A stretch of DNA of 64,000 nucleotides from Bromus sterilis (GCA_950022295.1 OX465601.1:78749501-78813500); one strand, 5' to 3'. Positions 23,105-36,288 are shown, counted from the first letter of the stretch. The notes: generated by a model not told the origin, from the sequence alone. Numbers and translations: made by a program.

Positions 23105-26100
23105 ACATCCCAAAGCTTAATTCCTGCTCGTCCTCGGGTAGGTAAATGATAACAAACATAATTTCTGTGGTGACATGCTAACAACCATATAAGAACGCAA
23201 TTCAATTCAAGTGATAATAGGAAAGAGTCTACATTTAGCATTGAAACAAGCAACATAAGAACATAAAGGTGCAAGAGCTCTCGCTGTCTCGAATGTCTCC
23301 AAATGGTGTTTGCGTGCAACAAGGGGATAGGGATATACGAGAAAAAAGTATTTTTGTGTTGAGAACTTAATCTACTAAAGTTTCACACTTGGTCTTCTTT
23401 GGAATCTTATCTTGACTCATCCCCAGACCACTAGCCAGGTACAAGTCAAAATGATCCACTCATTTTCGACATTTTGAGCACTCATGCAATGGATGAGCGT
23501 AAGCAAGAAAGTTGACACTTAGGATGGCAAAGATAGAAATATGGTGGAGGAGGAAGAAAAAAACGTGTGAAAGGCTCACATCAATGAGGACAATCATAGG
23601 CGAGAGAAAGCCAAATGATAGATATGATGTGAGGAGTAGGGATTGCCATGCAACGAATGCACATTTGAGCTAAGGTATGGTACTAGTGAGGGTGCATCCA
23701 ACTTGCTTGCTCAAGAAGACCTAGAGCTCATTTGAGAAGGCTCATCATTGGAATATACAAGCCAAGTTCTATAGTGTGAAGGTCCCCACATAGCTATATG
23801 CATGAATGATAATCTCTATGGAGCACAAGATATAAGATGGAGTACGAATGTGGATCTTTCAAAAGGAATAGTAGTGTGCCCCCTTCTCTCTTTTTATTTA
23901 TTTTTCTCTTTTTTCTATTTTTTATTTTTTTGGTGGCCTCAATGGCTCTTTCTATTTCTCTCATTTGTCCTCTTTGGGATCTTTTGATTTTTTCCTCTTT
24001 GGGATCTTTTGATTTTTTCCTCCTTGGGATCTTTTCCTCACTTTAGGGGCAACACTCTATATATTACAAAAAGTATAGAAGATCTTTCACACTTTACAAG
24101 GTACTCAAATCATAAAGAAAATGAAACTATCATGAAGTATGCAAATGTATTCCTCTGCCAGTGTAGGAGGATATGCAATGGTACTAGCGCGTCATGTAGC
24201 AATGATTAGGGCAAGGACCAACTAGCATGCGGCTCATCGATCAAGCAAGTAGCATGTATGACATGAAGATCAAGTCATGAGAAGGTGGATGTTGCATGGC
24301 AATGTATCTCGGAAAGGCTATGGAAATGCCTTGATAGGTAGGTATGGTGGCTGTTTTGAGGAAGGCTATAAGGAGGTTTATGATGACAGAGCGTATCATG
24401 CCAAGGGTTTGGATGTACCGGCGATGGTGGATGCCAACTCTCGGAATGAGGAGAAGGCAATGCACGGCACAGGAGAGGCTAGAAAAATATGGGAAGGTGG
24501 AAGTGTCAACTTTCGAATACTCACATTAGTCCGAAGAACTCATGCACTTATTATCGGTATCTCTCAATCTAATAATGAGGTTTCACAAAGAGACAAGTAC
24601 CCAGAGGAGGAGTGTATGGGGGTTTGGTTATCCTTGCGCATCCTCGACTCATGGTACGTGAGTGTACTCTAATATTCGATCCGTCAAAGAGTAGTGATCC
24701 ATCTAGTAGCTAAAGTTCTAAACTAATTTTGTAAATTTTGAAAATAAACACGGATTGCCCAAAATACGACATCTACCACTAATAGGCTAAAGCTCTTGAC
24801 ACCAAAAGTCCAAAAATTACTCAAAGCAATACCTCAAAACTTTTGCAAGTTACTACTACAAAGGAATAGCAACCTCAATTACCTACTTGAAGTCAAGACA
24901 CACAACTCAGTGCAACAGGCAAACTCACTAAACTAGATAAACATGAAAACTCAAGAAAGTTATAGCAACAAACTAAACAAAAGCTCTTTAAAAGATAAGC
25001 ATGAAAACTAAGAGCTAAACATGGCAGTAGCTATGAAAAAGATAAAGAACACACATAGCAAAGATAAGCATGAAAAATCCTATGTTGTGTTCTAGATTTT
25101 GAAAGTGGAGCGTTTTTCTCGCCCACATAAAGAAATCTGGGTTCTAACTTGTTATGAACAGCAAGCAAAGATAAATAAAACTAAAAACAAAACCTAAGAG
25201 CGAGACGCTCCAAGCATAGCACATAACGCATGAAGTGATAAAAATATAGTGAAATGAAAGACGAACTGATAATTGTTGATGGAGAAGGGGATTGTTGTCG
25301 ATATGTAATGGCAGATGCCATGGGGATGGCTAAAGAGGGGGACAAACCGAGGTACCGGAAGAGAGAATGGGAACACACGGTGAGACACCACGATGTACCC
25401 AGGTTCGGGGCTCTCCGTAGAGATAACACCCCTAGTCCTGCCGAGCTAGCTATATGCAATAATCTGGCTACAATGAATGCTCCTTGAGATGTTTGAGAGG
25501 AAGAAGAAGAGGGCCTCTGGTCACTACTCTCTCCTTGCTCTCTCTATGGTGGGTGAGATTGTAATAACTTCTCCGTCATCCCCCACGCAGGAGGGGTACC
25601 CGGGGCTCTTATAGGCCGAGCCCGGGGTACAAAGGTAAAAATACAAAGAGGAGGGCCCAGCTGTATGCATCAGATAAGCTAGGGACCTCACATCGTGCTC
25701 CTCCGGATGACCCGGTGTAGACTTGCGGCTCGCCATACCGCTATCCTGTAGACCTCGGTGGTGAACAATGGAGCTAGATACATAGGCCTGTTGGCCTGTC
25801 CGCGTGATCGGCGCTGGAGGAGACCGCACGCCTCCGACAGTCCCGATCTTCAGGGATTGCGCATTGAATGCTCTTGTACCAAGTGTCCGAACTGGGACTC
25901 TGATCGGATGTTGCTCTGCTTACTTCGGCCGAATGCTCCTGGTGAGGCCGATTGCACCCTCTCTAGGGCAATCGGACCTCACCTTGAACAGATCGGCCCA
26001 CTTCTTGCTTATTCTTGTTTAGCTCGGCCTTGATTAGATCAGTGACCATTAGGTCGGTGATCTTTGCCTTGATGAATTGTTTCCCCTGGGTGACCCTACC

Positions 26101-26848
26101 CGGGGGTCATTCCCCCGACAGAGATGCACGGGGGCATCCCCAAGCTTAGACGCTTGAGTCTCCTTGAATATTTCTTGGGGATGCATGGGGGCATCCCCAA
26201 GCTTGAGCGCTTGACATCCTGAATCTTCTTTCATCATCTTCCCTCGCACACTTGAAAACTCCCTTCATACATAACTCATCATAATCTGATTAGCGAGGTT
26301 AGTAACCATAATAAAATAATTTTACCTATACTGGAAATATGGTTATTCTTGAAGAGCTACTGTTTCTCAAGATTTCCAAAAAGTTTTTGCAAAGAAAAAG
26401 CAAGCTTAAGGTTTGCAAAACAAAGAAAAGGCAAAACAGGACAGAATTTGTGAAAAATAGACCAGCAGGTAGTAAAGAATTCATTAGGGATACTTTTGCA
26501 ACTCAAATAAAAAAACTCAGAACATACAAAAGTCCGTAATTGTATAGAGCACGCTGTGTAAAAATTTCAGCTCAAAAAGATGAACTGGGATTTTTCTGTG
26601 ATTTTTCCCGTCACAAGGACATAATCTGTTTTTTGGACAGCATCTCACAACTTTCACTTCCCTAGTCACATGAGGTTATAATTGGCACAAAGCTTGAAAA
26701 GTAAAGATACAATGATGTTGCTAAAGTAGTAACAATCATCAAGACCACTAAAAACAGAAGAAAAACAAAAAGGAAAACCTAAATTCGTTGCAGGCTGCCT
26801 CCCAAAAGTGCTTCTTTAAAGCCATTAGCTAGGCTTAATGCAAATAGA
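23105..26848 (-). other. Gene-free internal region of A2, interrupted by solo LTR S2
   Basis: Colinear with 6236-9204 of A1. No pol coding. A 131-codon antisense ORF (24277-24672) matches one in A1 in length but looks like a by-product of sequence similarity. The hairpin repeat region is split by S2. Confidence 0.7.
25293..26120 (-). mobile_element. S2: solo LTR of the element T family inside A2
   Basis: Begins TGTTGTCGATATGTAATG and ends CCCCCGACA on the plus strand, matching the ends of the element T LTR at 52170-53182, with shared blocks such as ACCACGATGTACCCAGGTTC. It is 828 bp against 1,013 bp. Flanks are GGGAT (25288-25292) and GAGAT (26121-26125), a target duplication with one substitution, inside the hairpin repeat of A2. 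No internal domain. Confidence 0.88.
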
Positions 26849-28886
26849 TCAAGTCTTATCAAGAAAATAACTAGCCCGTGTGACGGACTCAAAAGGTAAC
26901 TTAATCTTTTTCCTAGGGAAGTGTTCCATCCCTTTCTTGAGAGGGAATTGGAATTTTATAATCCCTTCTTTCATATCAATAACAGCACCCACGGTGCGAA
27001 GAAAAGGACGTCCCAAAATAATTGGACAAGAAGGTTCACATTCAATGTCCATAATAGTAAAATCAAGGGGAACATAATTGTCATTGACAATCATAAGAAC
27101 ATCATCGATCTTCCCCACATGTTTCTTTACGGAAGAGTCAGCAAGACGAACACCAAAAGAACAAGGATCAAAAGGTTTCAATTCAAATATCTCATACATT
27201 CTTTTGGGCATAACGGAGGTACTAGCTCCAACATCACATAAAGCATAGCAAGAGAAGTTATTCAACTTAATTTTAATCATAGGATCCCAACCATATTCTA
27301 GCTTTCTAGGTATGGAGGCTTCTACCCTAAGCTTCTCCTCCCTAGCTTTAATTAGAGCATTAGTAATATGCTCCGTGAAGGCAAGATTAAGTGTGCTAGT
27401 GTGGGGGTCTCTAGACATCTTGTGAAGGAAACGAATAACTTCAGAAAGGGTGCAATTATCAAAATCAAGGTCACTACTATCAATTAAAGTGGTAGTGGTA
27501 TCTTTTAGGCTCAACTGTTTGGTAGCTTCTATAGTCATAGGAGTTTCTTCTTATATGGTTGAGATCATAACATCACCATTAATAGGTCCTATGGGACTAG
27601 GGGTGCATTGGGTGCTAAGAGTTTGGATATCCTCAACAACTTGGATAGTAGCAATGGTATGGTGTGTAGGAAGGCTCTTAATTCTATCTTCTTCCTCCTT
27701 TTCTCTAGCCCATCTCTCTTTAAGTTTAGCCATCATCCTAATGTTTTCATTAATTTGCACTTGGATAGCGTTCATAGGAGTGACCTTCCTCTCCTCAAGA
27801 GGAGAAGTTCTAATTTTAAGCAATTCTACTTCATGGGATAAATTTTCTACCTTCGACGAGAGATTATCTAATTTGTCTAGTTTTTCCTCTACACTCTTGT
27901 TGAAGGCTTTTTGGGTAGTGATGAAGTCTTTAAGCATACTGTCTAATTCAGAAGTGGAGTTCTTGGTGCTAGGATAGGTGTTGTTGTTCCCATAGTTGTT
28001 GGAGGGGAACGATCTAGGATTGCTACCAAAGTTACTCCTATAAGCATTGTTATTGAAGTTGTTTCTAGAGATAAAGTTCACATCTACTTGATCTTGAGCA
28101 ATCAAAGAATTTAAAGGAACATCATGGGGATCAATAGGATATTGCTTGGTAAGTAGAGACATAATCAAGTCAACTTTTTCATTTAGGGAGGAGATCTCCT
28201 CGACAGAGTTTACCTTCCTACCTGTTGGAGCTCTTTCGGTGTGCCATTGGGAATAGTTGGTCATCATCTCATCGAGTAGTTTTGTGGCAGCACCAAGCGT
28301 TGTTGACATAAAGGTTTCTCCCGCGGCCGAATCTAGCAAGTTCCGCGAGGTAAAGTTCAAGCCTGCATAAAAAGTTTGGATAACCATCCAAGTAGACAAA
28401 CCATGCATAGGGCAGTTCTTAACAAGAGATTTCATGCGTTCCCAAGCTTGGGCAACGTGCTCATTATCCAATTGCTTAAAATTCATAATATTACTCCTCA
28501 ATTGGATAATCTTAGCAGGGGGGTAGTACTTCCCAATAAAAGCATCCTTGCACTTATCCCAAGAATCTATACTATTCCTAGGCAAGGATTGAAACCAGAT
28601 TTTAGCTCCTCCTCTCAAGAAGAAAGGAAAAAAGCTTAATCTTAACAATATCACCATCTACTTCTTTGTACTTTTTCATATCACAAAGCTCAATAAAATT
28701 ATTTAAGTGCAAAGCAGCATCATCTCCAGCACCGGAGAATTGATCTTTCATAACAAGGTTCAGCAAAGCAAGTTTAATCTCATAAGAAGGTGCTGAAGTA
28801 GCAGGTGTAGCAATAGGAGTGCAGATAAAGTCACTGTTGTTATGACTAGTGAAGTCACACAACTTGGTGTTATCGGAGGAACCCAG
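26849..28886 (-). pseudogene. gag-pro: gag-protease of A2
   Basis: Colinear with the A1 copy: gag core (AKIWFQSLPRNSIDSWDKCK), a coiled-coil linker, and protease with CDVGAST and ILGRPFLRT. Here the whole protease is open (229 codons, 26849-27538). Defects: the start codon of A1 is CTG at 28884-28886, one extra A in an A-run near 28630 shifts the frame, and a TAA lies in the linker near 27553. The defects differ from those in A1, so the two copies decayed independently. Confidence 0.85.
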
Positions 28887-29020
28887 AGCAGCAGCAAGCA
28901 AGATGACTATTTTTTGATTTTGATAAAGGACACTAAAGAAAAAACTGAAAGGTAAACTAACAAGACTAAAAAGCAAAGATAAAAGATAGTGTCCAACTCC
29001 CCTATCTTGAAGAGTGGAGT

Positions 29021-29038
29021 CCCTGGTAACGGCGCCAG
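29021..29038 (-). promoter_or_regulatory. tRNA-Asp-type primer binding site of A2
   Basis: Element-sense TGGCGCCGTTACCAGGGA, 10 bases after the LTR end, with two differences from the expected tRNA-Asp complement. Confidence 0.75.
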
Positions 29039-29048
29039 AAATTTCTTT

Positions 29049-29499
29049 TGATGGTGCGAGATCTCGCCCCCTCGTTGGTTACCGAAAGTGGAAGGTTGAG
29101 ATGTAGATAGCAGCAATTTCCCTTGGTGAAGACACCAAGGTTGAGGATCGACCAGTCGGAGTCCAAGATCGACAAGTAGGTGGCAAGGAAACAATGGCAC
29201 CGTTTTTAAGACAAAAGTTGGTTCCTTGACCTGGACCTTCACACACAACAAATAACTTTGCTCCCAACGAGTTCAAAGAGGTTGTCAATCTCTCCGGCCT
29301 TGTTGTTTACAAAGGATCAAACGCACGGGATAATAACGATAGTGATAGCAACGGAAAAGTAAATAAAGCAGTAAATAAATAGTGGGTGTAAACAGTGTTG
29401 GAAATATGGACCGGGGTCCTATGATGTTCACAAGTGATGTCTCTCTCCCAAAAGACGATAAAATAGCTATGCGAGGTAAACAAACTACAGATGGGAAAT
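29049..29499 (-). repeat. Partial 5' LTR of A2
   Basis: The U5 end of the LTR, matching the A2 3' LTR until a plus-strand TGATACGTCC starts at 29500. The flank GAAAT (29495-29499) is the candidate target duplication of A3. Confidence 0.85.
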
Positions 29500-30924
29500 T
29501 GATACGTCCCAAACGTATCTATAATTTCTGCTTGCTCCATGCATGATTTGTGTGACTTTGCCATGTTTTGCTTGAACTTTCATACACTTTTGAGCATATT
29601 TGGACTAATCTATTAACTCAGTGCACCCAGTTGCCAGTTCCTGTTTTCTGTTGTTTTTGTATTTCAGGTTTTCCGGTCATTAAAAGTGCTCCAAAAATTC
29701 CCAAAAAATTATATAAAAAATCAGCGTCCCGGAAGCTTCCGGAATCACCAAGGAAGGAGGGGAGGGCCACCACAGGGACTCCAAAAGGGTCCCTGTCGTG
29801 GCCCCACCCTAGGCCACGCCGGTTACCCTCCTGACTCCAGAAGGGTCCCTTGCGTGGCCCCACACTAGGCGTGGCCCTATTTTTACCCCCGCGGAGGAAA
29901 CCCTGATTCTGGACCCCTTTTCTCCAGAAGAAATTCCGATCTCCACCGCCATCGCCGAAAAGTTTCGGGCGACCAGAATTCCTGTGCCGGCACCCTGCCG
30001 GGACGGGGAAGTGCCCCCGGATTCATCTCCATCGACGTTGCTTCCTCCCTCCATGATGCGGGAGTAGTTCCTCCTCGGGGCTGAGGTTTCTACCAGTAGC
30101 TATGTGTTCTTCTCTCGCTCCCATGATGTGATCTTCGTTGTGATCATAGGCTATGTATTGGATTGATGTACTCACTTGATCTTATCTAGTATAATCCCCG
30201 AGACCATGGTGACAGCGGTCTATTGGACATGGGTTAGAAGAATATTTTCATGAGTGATTTCCTCTTTTGTGTGTGGATTGAAGATCAAGAGTCTCTTGGT
30301 GCTTGTCTTTGACTATCCTTTAGATATGTTGTGGTGATTGTGGTACTCTCTTTGGATGGCCGCGGTGACATTGGGAAATCCATAGATGAGAACTCTACGA
30401 ACTCTGAGGTGTGCTTTTGTATCCCTACACAATTCTCGTCCTCTCTTGACCACAAAGGAATGACCTCCGAGGACGTCTCCCTTGCATGTTTTATGGGGAA
30501 TATCATGTGATTAAGCTATGTTAATGTTGTTGGGAGTTGCCACTAGTGAAAGTATGAAGCCTAGGCCTTGTTTCCATTATTTTTACACCGTTTGCACTCA
30601 CTTTTGTCACATTTTTGCTTGCTGCACTTTTTATTACAGATTTATATTACTTTGTTTTGCCACACCTATCACCCATATTTTACCATCTCTTCGCCGAACT
30701 AGTGCACCTATACAACTCCTAGTTGTATTACGTGTGTTGGGGACACAATAGACTTCTTGTATCTTAATTGCAGGGTTGCTTGAGAGAGACCATCTTCAAC
30801 CTCTACTTCCCTGAGTTCGATAAACCTTAGGTCATCCACTTGAGGGAAATTGTTGTTGTCCTACAAACCTCTGCGCTTGGAGGCCCAACATAGTCTACAA
30901 GAATAGAAGCGTGCATAGACATCA
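29500..30924 (+). repeat. 5' LTR of A3
   Basis: TGATACGTCC to AGACATCA, about 1.43 kb. The 5' part resembles A1/A2 LTRs; the 3' part is a different type (containing the block GTAGACTATGTTGGGCCTCC in reverse) shared with A4. Confidence 0.85.
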
Positions 30925-30933
30925 ATCTATTTC

Positions 30934-30951
30934 TGGCGCCATTGCCGGGGA
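30934..30951 (+). promoter_or_regulatory. tRNA-Asp-type primer binding site of A3
   Basis: TGGCGCCATTGCCGGGGA, nine bases after the LTR end, one mismatch to the expected tRNA-Asp complement. Confidence 0.78.
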
Positions 30952-31030
30952 GGTAAGGTTTGAAGGTATATCTTTAGATCTTGCAATTAAATATTTTCGT
31001 TTCTTATTTTTATTTTCACTAGTTATGCTT

Positions 31031-32719
31031 ATGGAAAACTGCACTCTTAGTTCATTGTTTAGGGAAGGCCGCTTTACCACGCCCGTGGTAGAGAAGTCTC
31101 CTCCACCTACTGAATGTATCCCGTTCAAAATACCAATTGGGATAGTTGAAATAATTATTAATGATTGTTATGATGGGATAGTCAATCCTAGTATTCATTT
31201 GTTGAAACTTACAGAACTTTGTGAGTTATTTAAGATTTCAGGTTTTACAAGAGGTGAAGTCATGAAGAAATTATTTGCCTTGTCACTGAAAGGAAAAGCA
31301 TTGGAATGGTATAGGCTACTAGATGATTCTCACCTACGGGATTGGGAAGAGATCCAGTCTCTCTTTTACTCCAAGTTTTATCCTCTTCATGAAGTTTATG
31401 AGAATAGGAATTATGTTTATAATTTCTATCCTCATGACGGAGAGAACATAGCTCAAGCTTGGGGGAGACTGAAAACTTTAATGCTAAAATGTCCTAACCA
31501 TGGGCTCCCCAAAGATATAATTATTACTAATTTTTATGCGAGGCTTTCTCGACATGATAAAGACTTGCTCAATGCTTCCTCTATGGGTTCTTTCACAAAC
31601 GAAAAGATTGATGCTAAATGGGAACTCCTTGAAAGAATTCAACGCAATACTGAAGATTGGGAGATCGATAAAGGTAAAGAGTCAGGTATAAATTATGAGT
31701 ATGATTGCATTAAGTCCTTTGTTGAAACTGCAAGTTTGAATAAGTTTAGTGCTAAGTTTGGGCTTGATTCTCAACTCCTTGTTGATTTCCTCAAATCTTT
31801 TGCTTCACATCTTAATAAGCCTAAGGAGAATTGGATCAAGCATCATGAACCTTTTAAACAGATTTGCAAAGAAAATGAAATTGTTCATGATGATTGCAAC
31901 ATGCATGATCCAATTCCTGAAAATGAAGTTTTGTATAAGCATGTTAATTTTTGTGGAGTGGATAGACCTTGTGAAAGGCCTATGATTGAAGAAGAGAAGT
32001 ATTGTAAGCAACATAAGCATGAAAGAACAATCACTTGGGTCAAAAATTTAAATGAAATTGCTAGAGAATTGTGTGACCTTTATCCTTTTACTTGTGAACT
32101 TTGCTGTATAGAGGGTCACTTCAATTTTCAATGCATGAACTCTCAAAACATAACTGTTAACCAGTTGTGTGATAACATGATCACTTCTGATCTTTATGAT
32201 GAACTTATGTTATTTTTGATGTGTGAAGAGTTATCAGAAAAGACTTCTTGGCTAGATGTTAATGCCTTAGGAATTAGCAACACTTTGCAAAATTTCCATC
32301 TCTATTGTGTTGTTAATTTCCATGAAAATGATTACATAAGTAAGATTAGAAAGGAGGGAACTTTACCAAAGTATAAAAATGTCTCTTATATCTCTACTAA
32401 TAAAAAGGAGAGTTTCTCCCAAGTTTCCCCTATTGTTTCTAATGATAAACCAAGATATGTGGAGAAACATCATCTCCAACCACTCCCTCCTAAGGTGAAT
32501 AAGAAGAAAAAGAAGAGGAGGAGGAAGAGGAGCAAGAAGGAAGAAGAATGGGTATCAACCTGGCCTGAGCATATCCCTCGCATCAATTTTTATCCTAACA
32601 GACAGAAATTTTTGGAGGACGGTGAGCTTGATTGCATTCATTATTATCCTGATGTTAAGTCCGTAGGCACTATTGAAGATGATTTTGATTATGATATGCA
32701 TGTTACTTTTTGTGATTGA
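31031..32719 (+). CDS. gag: Gag-like protein of A3
   Basis: 562 codons from MENCTLSSLFREG; this ATG was chosen because A4 has ATGGAAAAC at the same place. The gag core is visible (KGKALEWYRLLDDS, then DGENIAQAWGRLKTL). A zinc knuckle CELCCIEGHFNFQC (C-x2-C-x4-H-x4-C, about residues 355-368) and a strongly basic run (KKKKKRRRKRSKKEEEW) follow, both consistent with RNA binding. It ends with consecutive TGA and TAA, after which the same frame stays open, so the original protein may have continued into the next ORF. The core is only distantly like A1/A2 gag. Confidence 0.75.
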   Translation: MENCTLSSLFREGRFTTPVVEKSPPPTECIPFKIPIGIVEIIINDCYDGIVNPSIHLLKLTELCELFKISGFTRGEVMKKLFALSLKGKALEWYRLLDDSHLRDWEEIQSLFYSKFYPLHEVYENRNYVYNFYPHDGENIAQAWGRLKTLMLKCPNHGLPKDIIITNFYARLSRHDKDLLNASSMGSFTNEKIDAKWELLERIQRNTEDWEIDKGKESGINYEYDCIKSFVETASLNKFSAKFGLDSQLLVDFLKSFASHLNKPKENWIKHHEPFKQICKENEIVHDDCNMHDPIPENEVLYKHVNFCGVDRPCERPMIEEEKYCKQHKHERTITWVKNLNEIARELCDLYPFTCELCCIEGHFNFQCMNSQNITVNQLCDNMITSDLYDELMLFLMCEELSEKTSWLDVNALGISNTLQNFHLYCVVNFHENDYISKIRKEGTLPKYKNVSYISTNKKESFSQVSPIVSNDKPRYVEKHHLQPLPPKVNKKKKKRRRKRSKKEEEWVSTWPEHIPRINFYPNRQKFLEDGELDCIHYYPDVKSVGTIEDDFDYDMHVTFCD

Positions 32720-32722
32720 TAA

Positions 32723-33562
32723 AATGATGATAATGCTACTTATGATCTTGAAAATCTTTTTGGTACTAACTCTGAGAGTGATGATATGGAAAGCTCTAAG
32801 CTTGGGAATGATACGATTGCAAGTCCTTTACCCATTAGTGATGTGGTAATTGATAATTCTTTTGCTAGTAAGAATAAACACAACATGTTTACAAATATAG
32901 TTGCTAGCAATGATAATGCTCTTCTCTACTATGATGATGTTATAACTCCTATCTATAGTGATTATAAAGGTACCTATGACATAAGGAGAAATTATCCTTA
33001 TGAAACTTGTCATAATCATGGAGGGAATTACTCCCTTGTTGAACACCATTTTCCTAATACACAATTAATCTATAGTGTTCACATTGTTTATGATAGTCCT
33101 ACTCCCACTATTACCAATGAGAAAGATTATGCTTATGTGGAGAGTAAGAGTACCCTTTTGCATGTGGATCATGGTAACAATGCTTTATGTGATACTTATA
33201 TTGTTGAGTTTATTCATGATCCCACTGAAAATTATTATGAGAGGGGAACATATGCTTATAGATATTTCAATAATATCAAGTTCCCTCTCTTTATGTTGAA
33301 GGTTTTGAAGTTGCACTTATTTTGCCTTCCTATGCTAATATCTTTATGCTTCAATGAGTTTTTCCTCTACAAGATCCCTTTGCATAGGAAGCATGTTATA
33401 CTTAAATGTGTTTGTTATTTGCTTCTTGATGCTCTCTTTTGTTCTTCAACTCTTATTCCTTATTCCTATGAGAGCATCATTAAAATCTTAAGCCTATCTT
33501 TATGGCTACAAAGAAAGAGCTCTAGTGAGACAACCCTTGTTATCTTTAGTTTGAGTTTTTAA
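32723..33562 (+). pseudogene. Hydrophobic ORF of unknown function in A3
   Basis: Same frame as gag, after two adjacent stops; first ATG at 32786 (258 codons). It has an acidic N-terminal part rich in Asp, Asn and Tyr, then a C-terminal block conserved with A4: TYIVEFIHDPTE, YYERGTYAY, YFNNIKFPLFMLKVLKLHLF, then two likely membrane segments around CLPMLISLCFNEFFLYKI and CVCYLLLDALFCSSTLI. I recognise no protease, RT or integrase motif. Whether it is a separate protein or the C-terminus of Gag is open. Confidence 0.55.
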
Positions 33563-36288
33563 CTTTCAGTTTTTAGTGGTCTTGATGATTGTTACTACTG
33601 TAGCAACATCATTGTATCTTTATTTTCTATCTTTGTGCCAAGTCTAGCCTCCGATTGCAAGAAAGTTCAAAAGTTGTGACATGCTGTCCAGAAAACAGAT
33701 TCTGTCCTTGGACGGAACAATTATCCTAAAATCACCAGATCATCTTTTTTATCTGAATTTTTTTGACAGCGTGCTCCATACAATTGAATTTCGAGCGTCT
33801 GTTCTGAGTTTTTTGATTCGAGTTGCAGAAGTACCCCTAAAAAATTCTTTCCTACCTGCTGTTCTGTTTTTCACAGATTCTGCCACGTTTTGTCTCTCCT
33901 AACTTTTGCAAACCTTAAGCTTTCTTTTTATTTGCAAAAACTTTTTGACAATCTTGAGAAACAGTAGCTCTTCAAGAATATCTTTATATATAGTGGAAAA
34001 AATATATTTATTAAGGGTACTAACCTCTCTAATCAGCTTATGATGAGTTATGTATGAAGGGAGTTTTCAAGTGTGCGATGGAAGATGATGAAAGAAGATT
34101 CGGGAGTGTCAAGCGCTCAAGCTTGGGGATGCCCATGTGCACCCCCAATAAATATTCAAGGAGACTCAAGCGTCTAACCTTGGGGATGCCCCCGTGCATC
34201 CCCTTCTTCATCAACAATTATCAGTTCGTCCCTCGTTTCACTATATTTTTATCACTTCATGCGTTGTGTGCTATGCTTGGAGCGTCTCGCTCTTTACTTT
34301 TCTAGGTTTGTTTTTGCTTTGTTTTCTGTAGTAACAAGTTAGACCCCAGCTTACTCTTTTGTGTGGGAGAGATACACGCTCCGCTTGAACTAGAACTCCT
34401 CATAGGATTTGCATGCTTATTCTTTTAGTTGTGAGTTGTTCTTTTTCTTTTCTTAGCTGCTACTCTGTTTAGTTGTCGTGCTTTAGTTTTTCTAGAGATT
34501 TTCTTTTGTTTTAGGTTGAACTTTCTATAGGTTGCATGTTTTATCTTTTTAGAGAGTTTGCCTGTTGCACTGAGTTTTGTGTCTTAACTAGAAAGTAGGT
34601 AGTTGAAGTTGCTATTCTCTTTGTAGTAGTAACTTGCAATAGTTTTGAGGTATTGACTAGAGTAATGTTTGAACTTTTGGTGTCAAGAGCTTGAGCCTAT
34701 TAGTGATAGATGTCGTATTTTGGGCAATCCGTGTGTTTTCCGAAAACCAAAAACCTCTGTTGAGCACTCTAGCCACTAGATGGATCACTAATCTCTGGAG
34801 GGTTCGAATATTAGAGTACACTCAGGTACCATGAGTCGAGGATGCGCAAGGATAACCAAACCCCCATACACTCCTCCTTGGGGTACTTTTCTCTTTGTGA
34901 ACCTCCTGATTAGATTGAGAGATACTGATAATAAGTGCATGAGTTCTTCAGACTAATGTAAGTATTCGTAAGTTGACACTTCCACCTCATATTTTGCTAG
35001 CCTCTTCGGTACCGTGCGTTGCCTTTTATCACTCCGAGAGTTGGCGCCTACCCGCCAGTGCATCCAAACCCTTGGCATGATACGCTTTTTCATCATAAAC
35101 ATCCTTATATCTTTTCTCAAAACAGCCACCATACCTACCTATCAAGGCATTTCCATAGCCTTTCTAAGATATATTGCCATGCAACATCCACCATCTCATG
35201 ACTTGATCTTCATGTCATATATGTTCCTGATACAGTGGCAGATGCATAGATTTGCATACATCATGATAGCTTCTTCTTTATGCTGAGTACTTTTGTAAAG
35301 TGTGAAATATCTTCTATACTTATTATAAAATAGAGTTTTTCGCCTAAGTGAGGAAAATATCCGAAAGAGGAAAATTTTACAAGATCCCAAAGAGGACAAA
35401 TGAGAGTTAAATAGAAAGAGCCATTGAGGCCACACACAAAAAAGAGAAAAAGAAAATAAAAATAGAGAATGGGGCACACTACTATTCCTTTTGAAAGATC
35501 CACACTCGTACTCCCTCTTATATCTTGTACTCCATAGAGATCATGCATGCATATAGCTATGTGGGGAACATTACACTATAGAACTTGGCTTGTATATTCC
35601 AATGATGAGCCTCCTCAAATGAGCTCTAGGTCTTCTTGAGCAAGCAAGTTGGGTGCACCCCCACTAGTTCCATTGGAGATCTTTCCATAGCTCATATGTG
35701 CATCTGTTGCATGGCAATCCCTACTCCTCACATCATATCTATCATTTGGCTTTCTCTCGCCTATGATTGTCCTCATTGATGTGAGACTTTCACACCTTTT
35801 TTGTCTTCCTCGTCCACCATCTCTCTCTTTGCCATCCTAAGTGTCAATTTTCTCAATTACGCTCATCCATTGCATTAGTGCTCAAAATATCAAAAGGGAG
35901 TGGATCAGTTTGACTTGTACCTGGCTAGTGGTCTGGGGATGAGTCAAGATAAGATTCCAAAGGAGACCAAGTGTGAAACTTTAGTAGATTGAGTTCTCAA
36001 CAAAAATATTATGTTTTCTCTCTCGTATTCCCATCCCCCACTTCTTGCATGCAAACACCATTTGGATACATTCGAGTCACGGACAACGAGAGCTCTTGCA
36101 ACTTTATGTTTTTATGTTAATTGTTTCAATGCTAATATAGACTCTTGCCTGTTATGGCTTGAATTGAATTGTATGCCTTGATTGCTTTACTTAAAAGTTC
36201 TTATATGGTTGGTAGCACGTCACCACCGAAATTATGCTAGTTATCATTTACCTACTCGAGAACGAGCAGGAATTAAGCTTGGGGAGGT
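33563..36288 (+). other. Gene-free internal region of A3
   Basis: Colinear, in the opposite strand, with 6236-9140 of A1. It holds the hairpin repeat near 34115-34204 and the polypurine-like AAGCTTGGGGAGGT before the LTR. No coding support. Confidence 0.7.

Larger units (their letters stand above)
21432..29499 (-). mobile_element. A2: non-autonomous TGATACGTC-class Gypsy element, 5' LTR interrupted by A3
   Basis: Same plan as A1: gag-protease, a gene-free 3' internal region, no RT or integrase. The 3' LTR is complete; only the last 451 bases of the 5' LTR are seen before A3 begins at 29500. The left flank GTTCC (21427-21431) should recur at the far end, outside the window. S2 is inserted in its internal region. 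Confidence 0.85.
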
